Assembly: GCA_001543395.1 (NCBI GenBank)
Contig: LPNG01000006.1
Span: 1-64,000, forward strand
DNA length: 64,000 nt
Origin: Candidatus Alcium sp. F082
GTDB taxonomy: Bacteria > Bacteroidota > Bacteroidia > Bacteroidales > F082
Direction: 5' to 3'
This document shows positions 49,978 to 57,281 of this stretch, in pieces. Positions within the stretch are counted from its first letter, which is position 1; every line of letters starts with the position of its first letter. The notes beneath the pieces are model-generated. The model was not told the origin of the DNA and did not search any database. It saw nothing but the letters and a program-made list of their open reading frames with translations. Both the position numbers and the translations under genes were made by a program.

Positions 49978-52974
49978 TCAATGTGCCTCCAGCCAGTTCG
50001 CGCCTGTGTTCATCTCCACGATGACCGGCACCGACAATGGCAGGGCATTCACCATCTTATCGTTGACAATGGATTTCAGCGTGTCGAGTTCGTCGAGATG
50101 CGCATCGAAGACCAATTCGTCGTGCACCTGAAGAATCATCTTCGACTGCATCTTCAAGCGTTCCAACTCCTGATGAATGCCGATCATGGCGATTTTGATC
50201 ATGTCGGCCGAGCTACCTTGAATGGGCGCGTTGATGGCGTTGCGTTCGGCGAAGCCACGCACCACGCTGTTGGAGCTATTGATGTCGCGCAGGTAACGGC
50301 GGCGGCCTAAGATGGTCTCGGCATAGCCGCGTTCACGCGCCAAGGCGATGCTGCGGTTCATGTATTCCTTGATGCCCGCATATTCCTCGAAGTATTTCTT
50401 GATGATGTCGGCTGCCTCGCTGCGCGAGAGCTCCATGCGCTCGGCAAGACCGAAGGCCGACATGCCATAGATGATGCCGAAGTTGACGGCCTTGGCACGG
50501 CTGCGCTGTTCTTTGGTGACTTGATCCATGGGCACATGAAACACCTTGGCCGCCGTGGCGGCATGGATGTCGTGACCTAGGTTGAAGTCGTTGACCATAG
50601 CAGGGTCTTGGCTCAAATGGGCAATGATACGCAATTCGATTTGGCTGTAGTCGGCAGCCAAAAGGGTGTATTCTGGGCTACGCGGTACAAAAGCACGACG
50701 TATCTCACGGCCTTTCTCGGTGCGTACAGGGATGTTCTGCAGGTTGGGGTTGTTGGAACTCAAGCGCCCCGTGGCCGTCACGGCCTGGTTGTAGGAGGTG
50801 TGGATCAGGCCATCTTTAGGGTTGACCAAGGCCGGCAGGGCATCCAGATAGGTCGACTTCAGCTTGGTGAACGAGCGGTAGTCCAAAATCATCTGGATGA
50901 TAGGATGCTTATGCGATAGCTTCTGCAGCACATCCTCGCCTGTGGCATATTGTCCCGTCTTGGTTTTCTTTGCCTTTTCATCAATGCGTAGTTTCTCGAA
51001 AAGCACTTCGCCCAATTGTTTCGGCGAGGCGATGTTGAAAGGCATGCCAGCGGCTTTGTAGATCTCTTCCTCAATCTTGTGGATCTCGACGCCAAAGGCT
51101 TCGCTGATTTGCTGCAGGTTCTCCGTGTCGATACGCACGCCGTTGGCCTCCATGCGACTCAAAACAGGCACGAGCGGCATCTCAATCTCATAAAACAGTT
51201 TCTCCACGCCGTTTTCCTTGAGCAGGGGCAACAGCTTCTCGTAGAGTTGCAGCGTGATGTCGGCGTCTTCGGCAGCGTATTCCTTCACCAACTCCACTGG
51301 CACCTCACGCATAGTCTTTTGCATCCTTCCCTTGCCGATAAGGTCTTCGATGGGGATGGTGAGATAGTTGAGGTAGACCTCGGCGAGGTAGTCCATGTTG
51401 TGGCGTTGCTCAGGCTCGAGAAGGTAATGGGCCAGCATGGTGTCGAACAGTGGACCTCTCACGCTGATGCCGTATTGCGCCAACATGGAGATGTCGTATT
51501 TCAGATTCTGCCCTATCTTCATGATGCTCTCGTCTTCAAACAAAGGCCGCAACAGCTCCAGTTTCTTCTGGCATGCTTCGCGTTCGGCGGGCATGGACAG
51601 ATACCACGCCTCGTGTGCCTTGATGGCGAAAGAAAGGCCGACCAACTCAGCAGAGTACACGTCGATGTTGGTGGTCTCAGTGTCAAAGACAAAGTATTTT
51701 TTCACTTCGCCGTCCATGTCATACCGACTGAAGCAGCCCTTAGATTCGCTCACTCGTTCCTCGTTCGGAATGACATGGGCTGCGGAAGGAGCGTATCTAT
51801 GGACGGCGGAGCCCGATAAAAGCTCTACCAAAGCCTTAATGTCAGCATCGCTTTCCACAAGCTTATAGTCGTGGGCCACCGTCTTGGCCGAGTCCTTGTC
51901 GGAGAACTCCAAGATACCACTATTGTCGCCTTGGTTGAAGAGGTCAAACTCACCAGAGGGAGTGGAGGTGGAGAACAAATCGGGTGTTTGACTTTCCGCA
52001 GTTTCCCTAGATTGCTTCGTTCCTCGCAATGACGGTGAGGCTGAGGTCCCTGAGCCTGTCGAAGGGCCGTCCAAAGTGGATTGTTTCCCTTTATAATCCT
52101 CCAAGAAACGTTTGGCAAAGGTCCTGAACTCCAGTTCCTCAAAAAGGGCCATCAGCGCTGGTACATCGGGCTCCTTGGCACGGAGTTCTTCCTCGTTAAA
52201 TTCAACGGGTACCTCAAGGTTGATGGTAGCCAGGCTCTTCGACATCAGGCCTTGCTCAGCGAAGTTGACGACATTCTCTTTCTGCTTGCCTTTCAGCTCG
52301 TCGGCATGGGCGATGAGGTTTTCCACACTGCCGTATTTCCCCACCAGTTGTGCCGCCGTCTTCTCGCCAATGCCAGGGATGCCCGGGATGTTATCTGCGG
52401 CATCGCCCCAAAGGCCAAGGATGTCGATGAGTTGCTTGGGCTCTTGTATACCGTAGCGTTCGCAAACCTCTTTAGGTCCCCACACCTGTGCTGGCTCGCC
52501 GAACTTGGCGGGTTTATAGAGCAGGATCTTATCCGTCACCAGCTGTCCGAAGTCCTTGTCGGGCGTCATCATATAGGTGAGGAAGCCTTGTTGCTCGGCT
52601 TTTTTCGACAGGGTGCCGATAACGTCGTCGGCCTCGTAGCCTTCCACGCCGTAAACGGGTATGTTGAAGGCTTCGATGAGTCGAATAATATAAGGTATGG
52701 CATCGCGGAGGTCATCAGGCATCTTCTCGCGGTTGGCCTTGTACTCGCTATATTCGGCCTGCCGTTGGGCGGTGCCAGCCACGTCGAAGGCCACACCGAT
52801 ATGGGAGGGCTTCTCTTTTTGCAGAATCTCGTAGAGCGAATTCAAAAAACCGATGATGGCGGAGGTATTGACGCCTTTCGAGTTCATGCGAGGGTTCTTA
52901 TTCATAGCAAAGAAAGCCCTGTAAATCAACGCATAGGCATCTAACAAAAATAGCTTTTTCTCAGTGGTTTCCAT
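49978..52974 (-). CDS. polA: DNA polymerase I, with three in-frame repeat insertions
   Basis: The protein is 998 aa from ATG 52974 (ATG 52989 would add five). The order is 5'-3' exonuclease (LFLLDAYALIYRAFFAMN, GYEADDVIGTL, DNIPGIPGIGEKTA), then 3'-5' exonuclease (YFVFDTETTNID, NLKYDISMLAQYG, NMDYLAEVYLNY), then polymerase (DYSQIELRIIAHLSQDP, AKAVNFGIIYGMSAFGL, QVHDELVFD). The exonuclease DxE is present. The linker after the 5' nuclease holds a family A repeat (GPSTGSGT, residues about 303-310) and a family B repeat (SLRGTKQSR, about 314-322). A family C repeat (HVIPNEERVSESKG, about 400-413) lies just before the 3'-5' nuclease motif. These help explain a length greater than the roughly 930-950 aa I expect for relatives. 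It follows mnmA and the rluA-like gene in one operon. Confidence 0.93.
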   Translation of the reverse strand: METTEKKLFLLDAYALIYRAFFAMNKNPRMNSKGVNTSAIIGFLNSLYEILQKEKPSHIGVAFDVAGTAQRQAEYSEYKANREKMPDDLRDAIPYIIRLIEAFNIPVYGVEGYEADDVIGTLSKKAEQQGFLTYMMTPDKDFGQLVTDKILLYKPAKFGEPAQVWGPKEVCERYGIQEPKQLIDILGLWGDAADNIPGIPGIGEKTAAQLVGKYGSVENLIAHADELKGKQKENVVNFAEQGLMSKSLATINLEVPVEFNEEELRAKEPDVPALMALFEELEFRTFAKRFLEDYKGKQSTLDGPSTGSGTSASPSLRGTKQSRETAESQTPDLFSTSTPSGEFDLFNQGDNSGILEFSDKDSAKTVAHDYKLVESDADIKALVELLSGSAVHRYAPSAAHVIPNEERVSESKGCFSRYDMDGEVKKYFVFDTETTNIDVYSAELVGLSFAIKAHEAWYLSMPAEREACQKKLELLRPLFEDESIMKIGQNLKYDISMLAQYGISVRGPLFDTMLAHYLLEPEQRHNMDYLAEVYLNYLTIPIEDLIGKGRMQKTMREVPVELVKEYAAEDADITLQLYEKLLPLLKENGVEKLFYEIEMPLVPVLSRMEANGVRIDTENLQQISEAFGVEIHKIEEEIYKAAGMPFNIASPKQLGEVLFEKLRIDEKAKKTKTGQYATGEDVLQKLSHKHPIIQMILDYRSFTKLKSTYLDALPALVNPKDGLIHTSYNQAVTATGRLSSNNPNLQNIPVRTEKGREIRRAFVPRSPEYTLLAADYSQIELRIIAHLSQDPAMVNDFNLGHDIHAATAAKVFHVPMDQVTKEQRSRAKAVNFGIIYGMSAFGLAERMELSRSEAADIIKKYFEEYAGIKEYMNRSIALARERGYAETILGRRRYLRDINSSNSVVRGFAERNAINAPIQGSSADMIKIAMIGIHQELERLKMQSKMILQVHDELVFDAHLDELDTLKSIVNDKMVNALPLSVPVIVEMNTGANWLEAH
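51733..51783 (-). repeat. Family C repeat inside polA, with 7-bp arms
   Basis: On the coding strand, arm GCAGCCC and arm GGGCTGC bracket a core from GTCATTCC to GAATCT. The total length is 51 bp, exactly 17 codons, with no stop in the polA frame (AAHVIPNEERVSESKGC). Confidence 0.88.
52008..52035 (-). repeat. Family B repeat inside polA
   Basis: TAGATTGCTTCGTTCCTCGC followed by AATGACGG is read on the polA strand as part of SPSLRGTKQSRE. It lies 9 bp from the family A copy at 52045. Confidence 0.85.
52045..52068 (+). repeat. Family A repeat inside polA
   Basis: Read on the polA strand, it encodes GPSTGSGT in the same frame and orientation as the copies in the tandem T9SS genes. Confidence 0.9.
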
Positions 52975-53004
52975 AGTGTTTCTGTTCATAAGAAGTGAGT
53001 ACTA

Positions 53005-53697
53005 TCACTGCAATAAGGTGGTAAATGCTGTCCAAGGCGCCACCTCGGGCAAGGGAGCCGTAATCTCTATTTGTTCCTTTGTCACGGGATGCTCGAAGGC
53101 GATATGCCAAGCATGCAGGCTGATGGACGCATCGGGGTTGCTCCGCGGGTAGCCGTATTTCAAGTCGCCACGGATGGGACAACCGATATGGGCCAATTGG
53201 CAACGAATCTGATGGTGTCTTCCTGTAAACAGCTCGACTTCAAGCAAATAAAAAGTGTCTGACTTTCCAACCACACGATAGCTAAGTCGCGCCAACTTGG
53301 CTTCTTTGGTGCCTTCGGGCACGACAAACGACTTGTTCATCTTCTCGTTCTTGACAAGGTAGTCCTCCAACACGTCGGCTTGCTTGGGCGGGTGGTTCTT
53401 CACAAGGGCAAGGTAGGTCTTGCGGAAGTCGCGGTCTTTCACCTTCACGGTCATGCGCGACAGGGCTTTGCTCGTCTTGGCGAACACCACAGCACCACTC
53501 ACAGGGCGGTCGATACGATGGACTAGGCCAGCGAACACATTGCCCGGCTTGTCGTATTTCTCCTTGATGTATTCCTTCACATCGTCGAGCAGGCAAACGT
53601 CACCCGTTTTGTCGCCTTGCACGATTTCGGACGGCAGTTTGTTCACCACAATGAGGTGGTTGTCTTCGTAGAGGATTCTATCAGCAATTTTATTCAT
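53005..53697 (-). CDS. RluA-family RNA pseudouridine synthase
   Basis: The 230-aa enzyme has LIVVNKLPSEIVQGD and the catalytic motif GLVHRIDRPVSGAVVF (Asp after HRI). GRHHQIRCQLAHIGCPIRGDLKYG follows (shown as the conserved RluA segment, in two pieces GRHHQIRCQLAHIG and CPIRGDLKYG). There is no S4 domain, so it is a short RluA/RluC-like protein; the target uridine in rRNA or tRNA cannot be assigned. ATG 53697 overlaps the mnmA stop by 8 nt (ATGAATAA); a TTG three codons earlier is less likely. Confidence 0.88.
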   Translation of the reverse strand: MNKIADRILYEDNHLIVVNKLPSEIVQGDKTGDVCLLDDVKEYIKEKYDKPGNVFAGLVHRIDRPVSGAVVFAKTSKALSRMTVKVKDRDFRKTYLALVKNHPPKQADVLEDYLVKNEKMNKSFVVPEGTKEAKLARLSYRVVGKSDTFYLLEVELFTGRHHQIRCQLAHIGCPIRGDLKYGYPRSNPDASISLHAWHIAFEHPVTKEQIEITAPLPEVAPWTAFTTLLQ

Positions 53698-54763
53698 TGG
53701 TCTCAATAATTACTCCGCTACCAATAACATAAGGCTCTGTCTCATGATACACCACGCCAAACTGTCCCGGTGCCACACCCGAGATGGCCTCCTCGGAGAC
53801 AATGTCGGCACCACGCTCGGTGAGGCGGATATGGCCATAGGTGAACTCCGGCTGGTGACGTATCTTGAAGCGAATGCGCTGTCCGTCGACGAACTGCAAG
53901 GCAGGATTCATCGGTTGCAGGTCGCCCATAGGAACGATGTTGGTGTACTGCGCCACGGGGTCGTAGCCTTGCGACACATAGACGATGTTGTTCGGGATGT
54001 CTTTCTTGACCACAAACCACGGACCACCGCTGAGGCCCAAGCCCTTGCGCTGCCCAATGGTATGGAACCAAAAGCCCTTGTGACGACCGAGTTTCTTGCC
54101 CGTTTCCAACTCCACGATGTCGCCAGGCATCTCACCGAGATACTCGCGGATGTAGTCATTATAGTTGATTTTGCCCAAGAAGCAAATCCCTTGACTGTCA
54201 TGGCGTTCCGCACTCGGCAACTTGTACTGTGCGGCTAAGCGGCGCACTTCAGGCTTGGGTATGTCACCGATGGGGAAGATGACCTTGCTCAGCTGGGCGT
54301 AAGTGATACGACCCAAGAAATAGGTCTGGTCCTTGAAGGTGTCGGCCGCCGTGCCGAGCCAGAAGATGCCGTTTTCATCCTCCCATGAGCGGGCATAATG
54401 TCCAGTGGCGATCTTATCGAAGTTGTGACCTTCTTTCTCCTCAAAAGCACCGAGTTTGATCCAGCGGTTGCACATCACGTCGGGGTTGGGCGTGAGGCCC
54501 TTGCGCACCATTTCCATGGTGTATTTTCCGACGGTCTCGAAATACTCGTGCTGCAGGTCCACGATGTCGAACTTGCAGCCGTATTTCTTGGCGATATAGG
54601 TTGTGATTTCAATGTCCTCCTCCGACGGACAGCTCGACAGGTCTTCCTTGCCTTCCATACCGATTTTGATATAGAAGATATGCGGGTCGTAGCCCTGCTC
54701 CTTGAGCAGCGGCACCACCACGGAGCTATCGACGCCCCCCGAAACCAACGCGGCAATATTCAT
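53690..54763 (-). CDS. mnmA: tRNA-specific 2-thiouridylase MnmA
   Basis: The 357-aa protein has the PP-loop SGGVDSSVV near the N terminus. The catalytic Cys are in NPDVMCNRW and DSQGICFLGKINY, and a C-terminal beta domain includes PWFVVKKD and GVAPGQFGVVYHE. It thiolates U34 of tRNA-Lys, -Glu and -Gln. It heads the mnmA-rluA-polA operon, with TATTTTTG at 54781-54788 (minus strand) and a leader of about 13 nt. Confidence 0.94.
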   Translation of the reverse strand: MNIAALVSGGVDSSVVVPLLKEQGYDPHIFYIKIGMEGKEDLSSCPSEEDIEITTYIAKKYGCKFDIVDLQHEYFETVGKYTMEMVRKGLTPNPDVMCNRWIKLGAFEEKEGHNFDKIATGHYARSWEDENGIFWLGTAADTFKDQTYFLGRITYAQLSKVIFPIGDIPKPEVRRLAAQYKLPSAERHDSQGICFLGKINYNDYIREYLGEMPGDIVELETGKKLGRHKGFWFHTIGQRKGLGLSGGPWFVVKKDIPNNIVYVSQGYDPVAQYTNIVPMGDLQPMNPALQFVDGQRIRFKIRHQPEFTYGHIRLTERGADIVSEEAISGVAPGQFGVVYHETEPYVIGSGVIIETNE

Positions 54764-54801
54764 GGGTTAGATATTTTCTGCAAAAATAGGTATTTTTCGG
54801 T

Positions 54802-54831
54802 TTGTAGAGACATTGCGCGCAACGTCTTTAC
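54802..54831. repeat. Family E palindromic repeat, copy 2
   Basis: TGTAGAGACATTGCGCGCAA followed by CGTCTTTACA lies between the mnmA promoter and the end of the GH92 gene. It shares outer bases with the copy at 14309 but has a different inner palindrome. Confidence 0.7.
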
Positions 54832-54835
54832 ATCA

Positions 54836-57211
54836 TCATTCCGTCATCGAATATGGTTTATCCTCGGGTTTCAAACCGCGCTCAAGGTTGGGCGTGCTGT
54901 CCATTTCAAAGACCAGCTCCCCACCTTGCATCAGCTGCTCATGGGTGAGGTACAATTTGTTGATCTCCTGCCCATTGAGCGTCACCTTTTGCACATAACG
55001 GTTTTCATCATTCACATTAGGTGCCTTGATTTCCAATGTCTTGCCATTGCCCAAGCGTACTTTCAGATAGGGCAAATAAGGTGCACCAAATACATATTGG
55101 TCGCTGCCGGGACAGACGGGATAAAAGCCCATTGCGGAGAAGATGTACCACGCCGACATCTGGCCGCAGTCGTCGTTGCCGCAGAGGCCGTCTATGTTGT
55201 TTTTGTAGAAGCGGTTCATGATCTCGCGCAGCCAGTATTGGGTCTTGTAAGGTTGTGAGGTCCAGTTGTAGAGGTAGGCGATATGGTGTGCGGGTTCGTT
55301 TCCATGGTTGTAGCATCCCATCAAGCCCTCTTCGGTGACATCTTCGGTGTTCTCAAAGAACTCGGGCGGCAGTTGCATGACGAACAAGGTGTCGAGGTTG
55401 TGGATGAACTGCGCATCGCCGCCCATAGCCTCGATGAGCCCCTTTACATCCTGTGGCACATAGAACGAATACACCCAGGAGTTGCCTTCAACAAAGCCTT
55501 CGCCTTCGGTGTCGAAGAGGCTGAAGGGCGTCTTCCAAGTGCCGTCGCTCATCTTGGGACGGGCAAAGCCCAACTCCGTGTCGAAGGTGTTGCGCCAATT
55601 GGCAGCGCGTTGTTTGTAGATGTTGGCCATCTCTTGGTTTCCAGCCTTTAGAGCGGCTTGGTAGATGGCCCAATCGTCATAGGCATATTCCAAAGTGATG
55701 GAGACACAGCCGTTGTTCTTGTCGAAGGGGACATAACCGAGCTGTTGATAGTCATCAAGGTTCACATAATATGGACAAGTTGAACTCTGTTGCATGGCTT
55801 TTAGCATATCTTTTTCATCTGGATTGCTTCGTTCCTCGCAATGACGGACTACGTCCTTGGCATAAGCATCCGACAGCACCGACACGGCGTGGTAGCCAAT
55901 CATGCACCAGTTGTCGTTGCCCATGTGCGACCACACGGGCAGTAGTCCGTGGACGCTCTGCTCGCTGTGTTTCAGCATGGATTTCACCATGTCGGCATTG
56001 CGTTGAGGTTGCAGTACATTGAAGAGCGGATGCAGGGCGCGGTAGGTGTCCCAAAGCGAGAACACGGTGTAGTTGGTAAAGCCCTCGGCTTGGTGGATGT
56101 TGTGGTCGAGGCCGCGATATTGTCCGTCCACATCCATATAGATGGAGGGATTGATCATGGTGTGGTAAAGCGAAGTGTACAGCATAGCCTTCTGGTCTTC
56201 CGTGCCTTCTGCTTGCAAGATGGAGAGTTCTTTGTTCCATTTGGATTGCGTTTCGGCCAACAAATGCTCAAAGTTGCGACCGTCAGTTTCGGCGTGGAGG
56301 TTGCGCAAGGCGCCCTCGGTGCTGGTGGCGGAGAGGGCAACTTTTATCTCCAAGGTTTGAGGATTGTCGAAAGTGAAATAAGCCACAATCTTGCGCCCTG
56401 TCATCTCTGGGAAGTTGTGTTTGACATCGAACTTACCCCAGCCGCCATTGTATTTGGGCTTTTCCAGCTCACGGTAACCATAGTCCTTGATGGGTTGGTT
56501 GAAACTGATGGCGAAGTAAGTGTAATTCGTTCTCGCCCAACCATTGGTGATGCGGTAGCCCGTCAGCAAGGTATCGTTTTCCGCGCGGAGGTTGGCCCAG
56601 AGGGTCTTGCCGTCGTAGTTGTAGATGCCGTGCTGCAAGTCGAGGATGATGCTGCCGTCTTGGCCTTCTGGATAGGTATAGCGATGGATGCCAGCGTGTT
56701 CCGTGGCCGTCAGTTGTGCTTTGATGCCATAATCCTGCAAAAACACCTCATAGTAACCCGGCACGGCTATTTCCGTGTCATGGCTGAAACGCGAGCGGTA
56801 GCCTATATCGGGATTGGTTTGTGTGCCAGGATTGAACTTGATTTCACCAGAGACGGGCATCACCAAAATGTCGCCCAAGTCGGAGTGCCCTGTGCCGCTG
56901 AAATGGGTGTGGCTGAAGCCTACGATGGTGCTGTCTTTGTGCTGATAGCCAGCGCAATACTCATATACCCGAGGTTGGTAAACGCCGTCGATGTTGTGCG
57001 GCACAGTGTCGGTGTCGGGGCTGAGCTGCACGATGCCGAATGGCGCACAAGCCCCAGGGAAGGTATGCCCCATGCCGTTCGTCCCGATGATGGGGTTGAC
57101 GTATTGGATATAATCGGCAATGTTGTCGTTTTCGGTGGTGGCCTTTGGCTTTTCGTTACAGCCTATGGCCATTAGACCCAAAACAAACAACAAAAAATGG
57201 ATTTTTTTCAT
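54836..57211 (-). CDS. GH92 family glycoside hydrolase (alpha-mannosidase-like)
   Basis: The 791-aa lipoprotein (MKKIHFLLFVLGLMAIGC) has a GH92 N-terminal domain (YVNPIIGTNGMGHTFPGA, PFGIVQLSPDTD) and a catalytic (alpha/alpha)6 domain. The latter shows YTVFSLWDTYRALHPL, ALEYAYDDWAIYQ-like sequence (TLEYAYDDWAIYQAAL), MGCYNHGNEPAHHIAYLYN and GLCGNDDCGQMSAWYIFSAMGFYPVCPG, cited in short pieces. GH92 enzymes are Ca2+-dependent exo-alpha-mannosidases acting on N-glycans or yeast mannan. A family B repeat is read in frame as HCEERSNP at about residues 455-463, in a loop of the catalytic domain. The gene stands alone, with no SusC/SusD pair. Confidence 0.9.
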   Translation of the reverse strand: MKKIHFLLFVLGLMAIGCNEKPKATTENDNIADYIQYVNPIIGTNGMGHTFPGACAPFGIVQLSPDTDTVPHNIDGVYQPRVYEYCAGYQHKDSTIVGFSHTHFSGTGHSDLGDILVMPVSGEIKFNPGTQTNPDIGYRSRFSHDTEIAVPGYYEVFLQDYGIKAQLTATEHAGIHRYTYPEGQDGSIILDLQHGIYNYDGKTLWANLRAENDTLLTGYRITNGWARTNYTYFAISFNQPIKDYGYRELEKPKYNGGWGKFDVKHNFPEMTGRKIVAYFTFDNPQTLEIKVALSATSTEGALRNLHAETDGRNFEHLLAETQSKWNKELSILQAEGTEDQKAMLYTSLYHTMINPSIYMDVDGQYRGLDHNIHQAEGFTNYTVFSLWDTYRALHPLFNVLQPQRNADMVKSMLKHSEQSVHGLLPVWSHMGNDNWCMIGYHAVSVLSDAYAKDVVRHCEERSNPDEKDMLKAMQQSSTCPYYVNLDDYQQLGYVPFDKNNGCVSITLEYAYDDWAIYQAALKAGNQEMANIYKQRAANWRNTFDTELGFARPKMSDGTWKTPFSLFDTEGEGFVEGNSWVYSFYVPQDVKGLIEAMGGDAQFIHNLDTLFVMQLPPEFFENTEDVTEEGLMGCYNHGNEPAHHIAYLYNWTSQPYKTQYWLREIMNRFYKNNIDGLCGNDDCGQMSAWYIFSAMGFYPVCPGSDQYVFGAPYLPYLKVRLGNGKTLEIKAPNVNDENRYVQKVTLNGQEINKLYLTHEQLMQGGELVFEMDSTPNLERGLKPEDKPYSMTE
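55821..55847 (-). repeat. Family B repeat inside the GH92 gene
   Basis: GGATTGCTTCGTTCCTCGCA followed by ATGACGG is a near copy of the one in polA (52008). Here it is read in a different frame, as RHCEERSNP. Confidence 0.88.
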
Positions 57212-57236
57212 GGCCTACAGAATTGATACAATTTGC

Positions 57237-57265
57237 AAAGGTATGAATTAATTTCGTAGTTTTGC
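57237..57265. promoter_or_regulatory. Back-to-back divergent promoters, GH92 / dnaG
   Basis: The minus-strand TACCTTTG (57237-57244, seen as CAAAGGTA) and plus-strand TAGTTTTG (57258-57265) are separated by 13 bp. This is the third pair with such tight spacing. Confidence 0.6.
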
Positions 57266-57281
57266 AACACAAAACACAACG

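Noticed and set aside
55949-57175. Plus-strand open frame of 408 codons opposite the GH92 gene
   Set aside because: It is a shadow of a gene with clear catalytic motifs.
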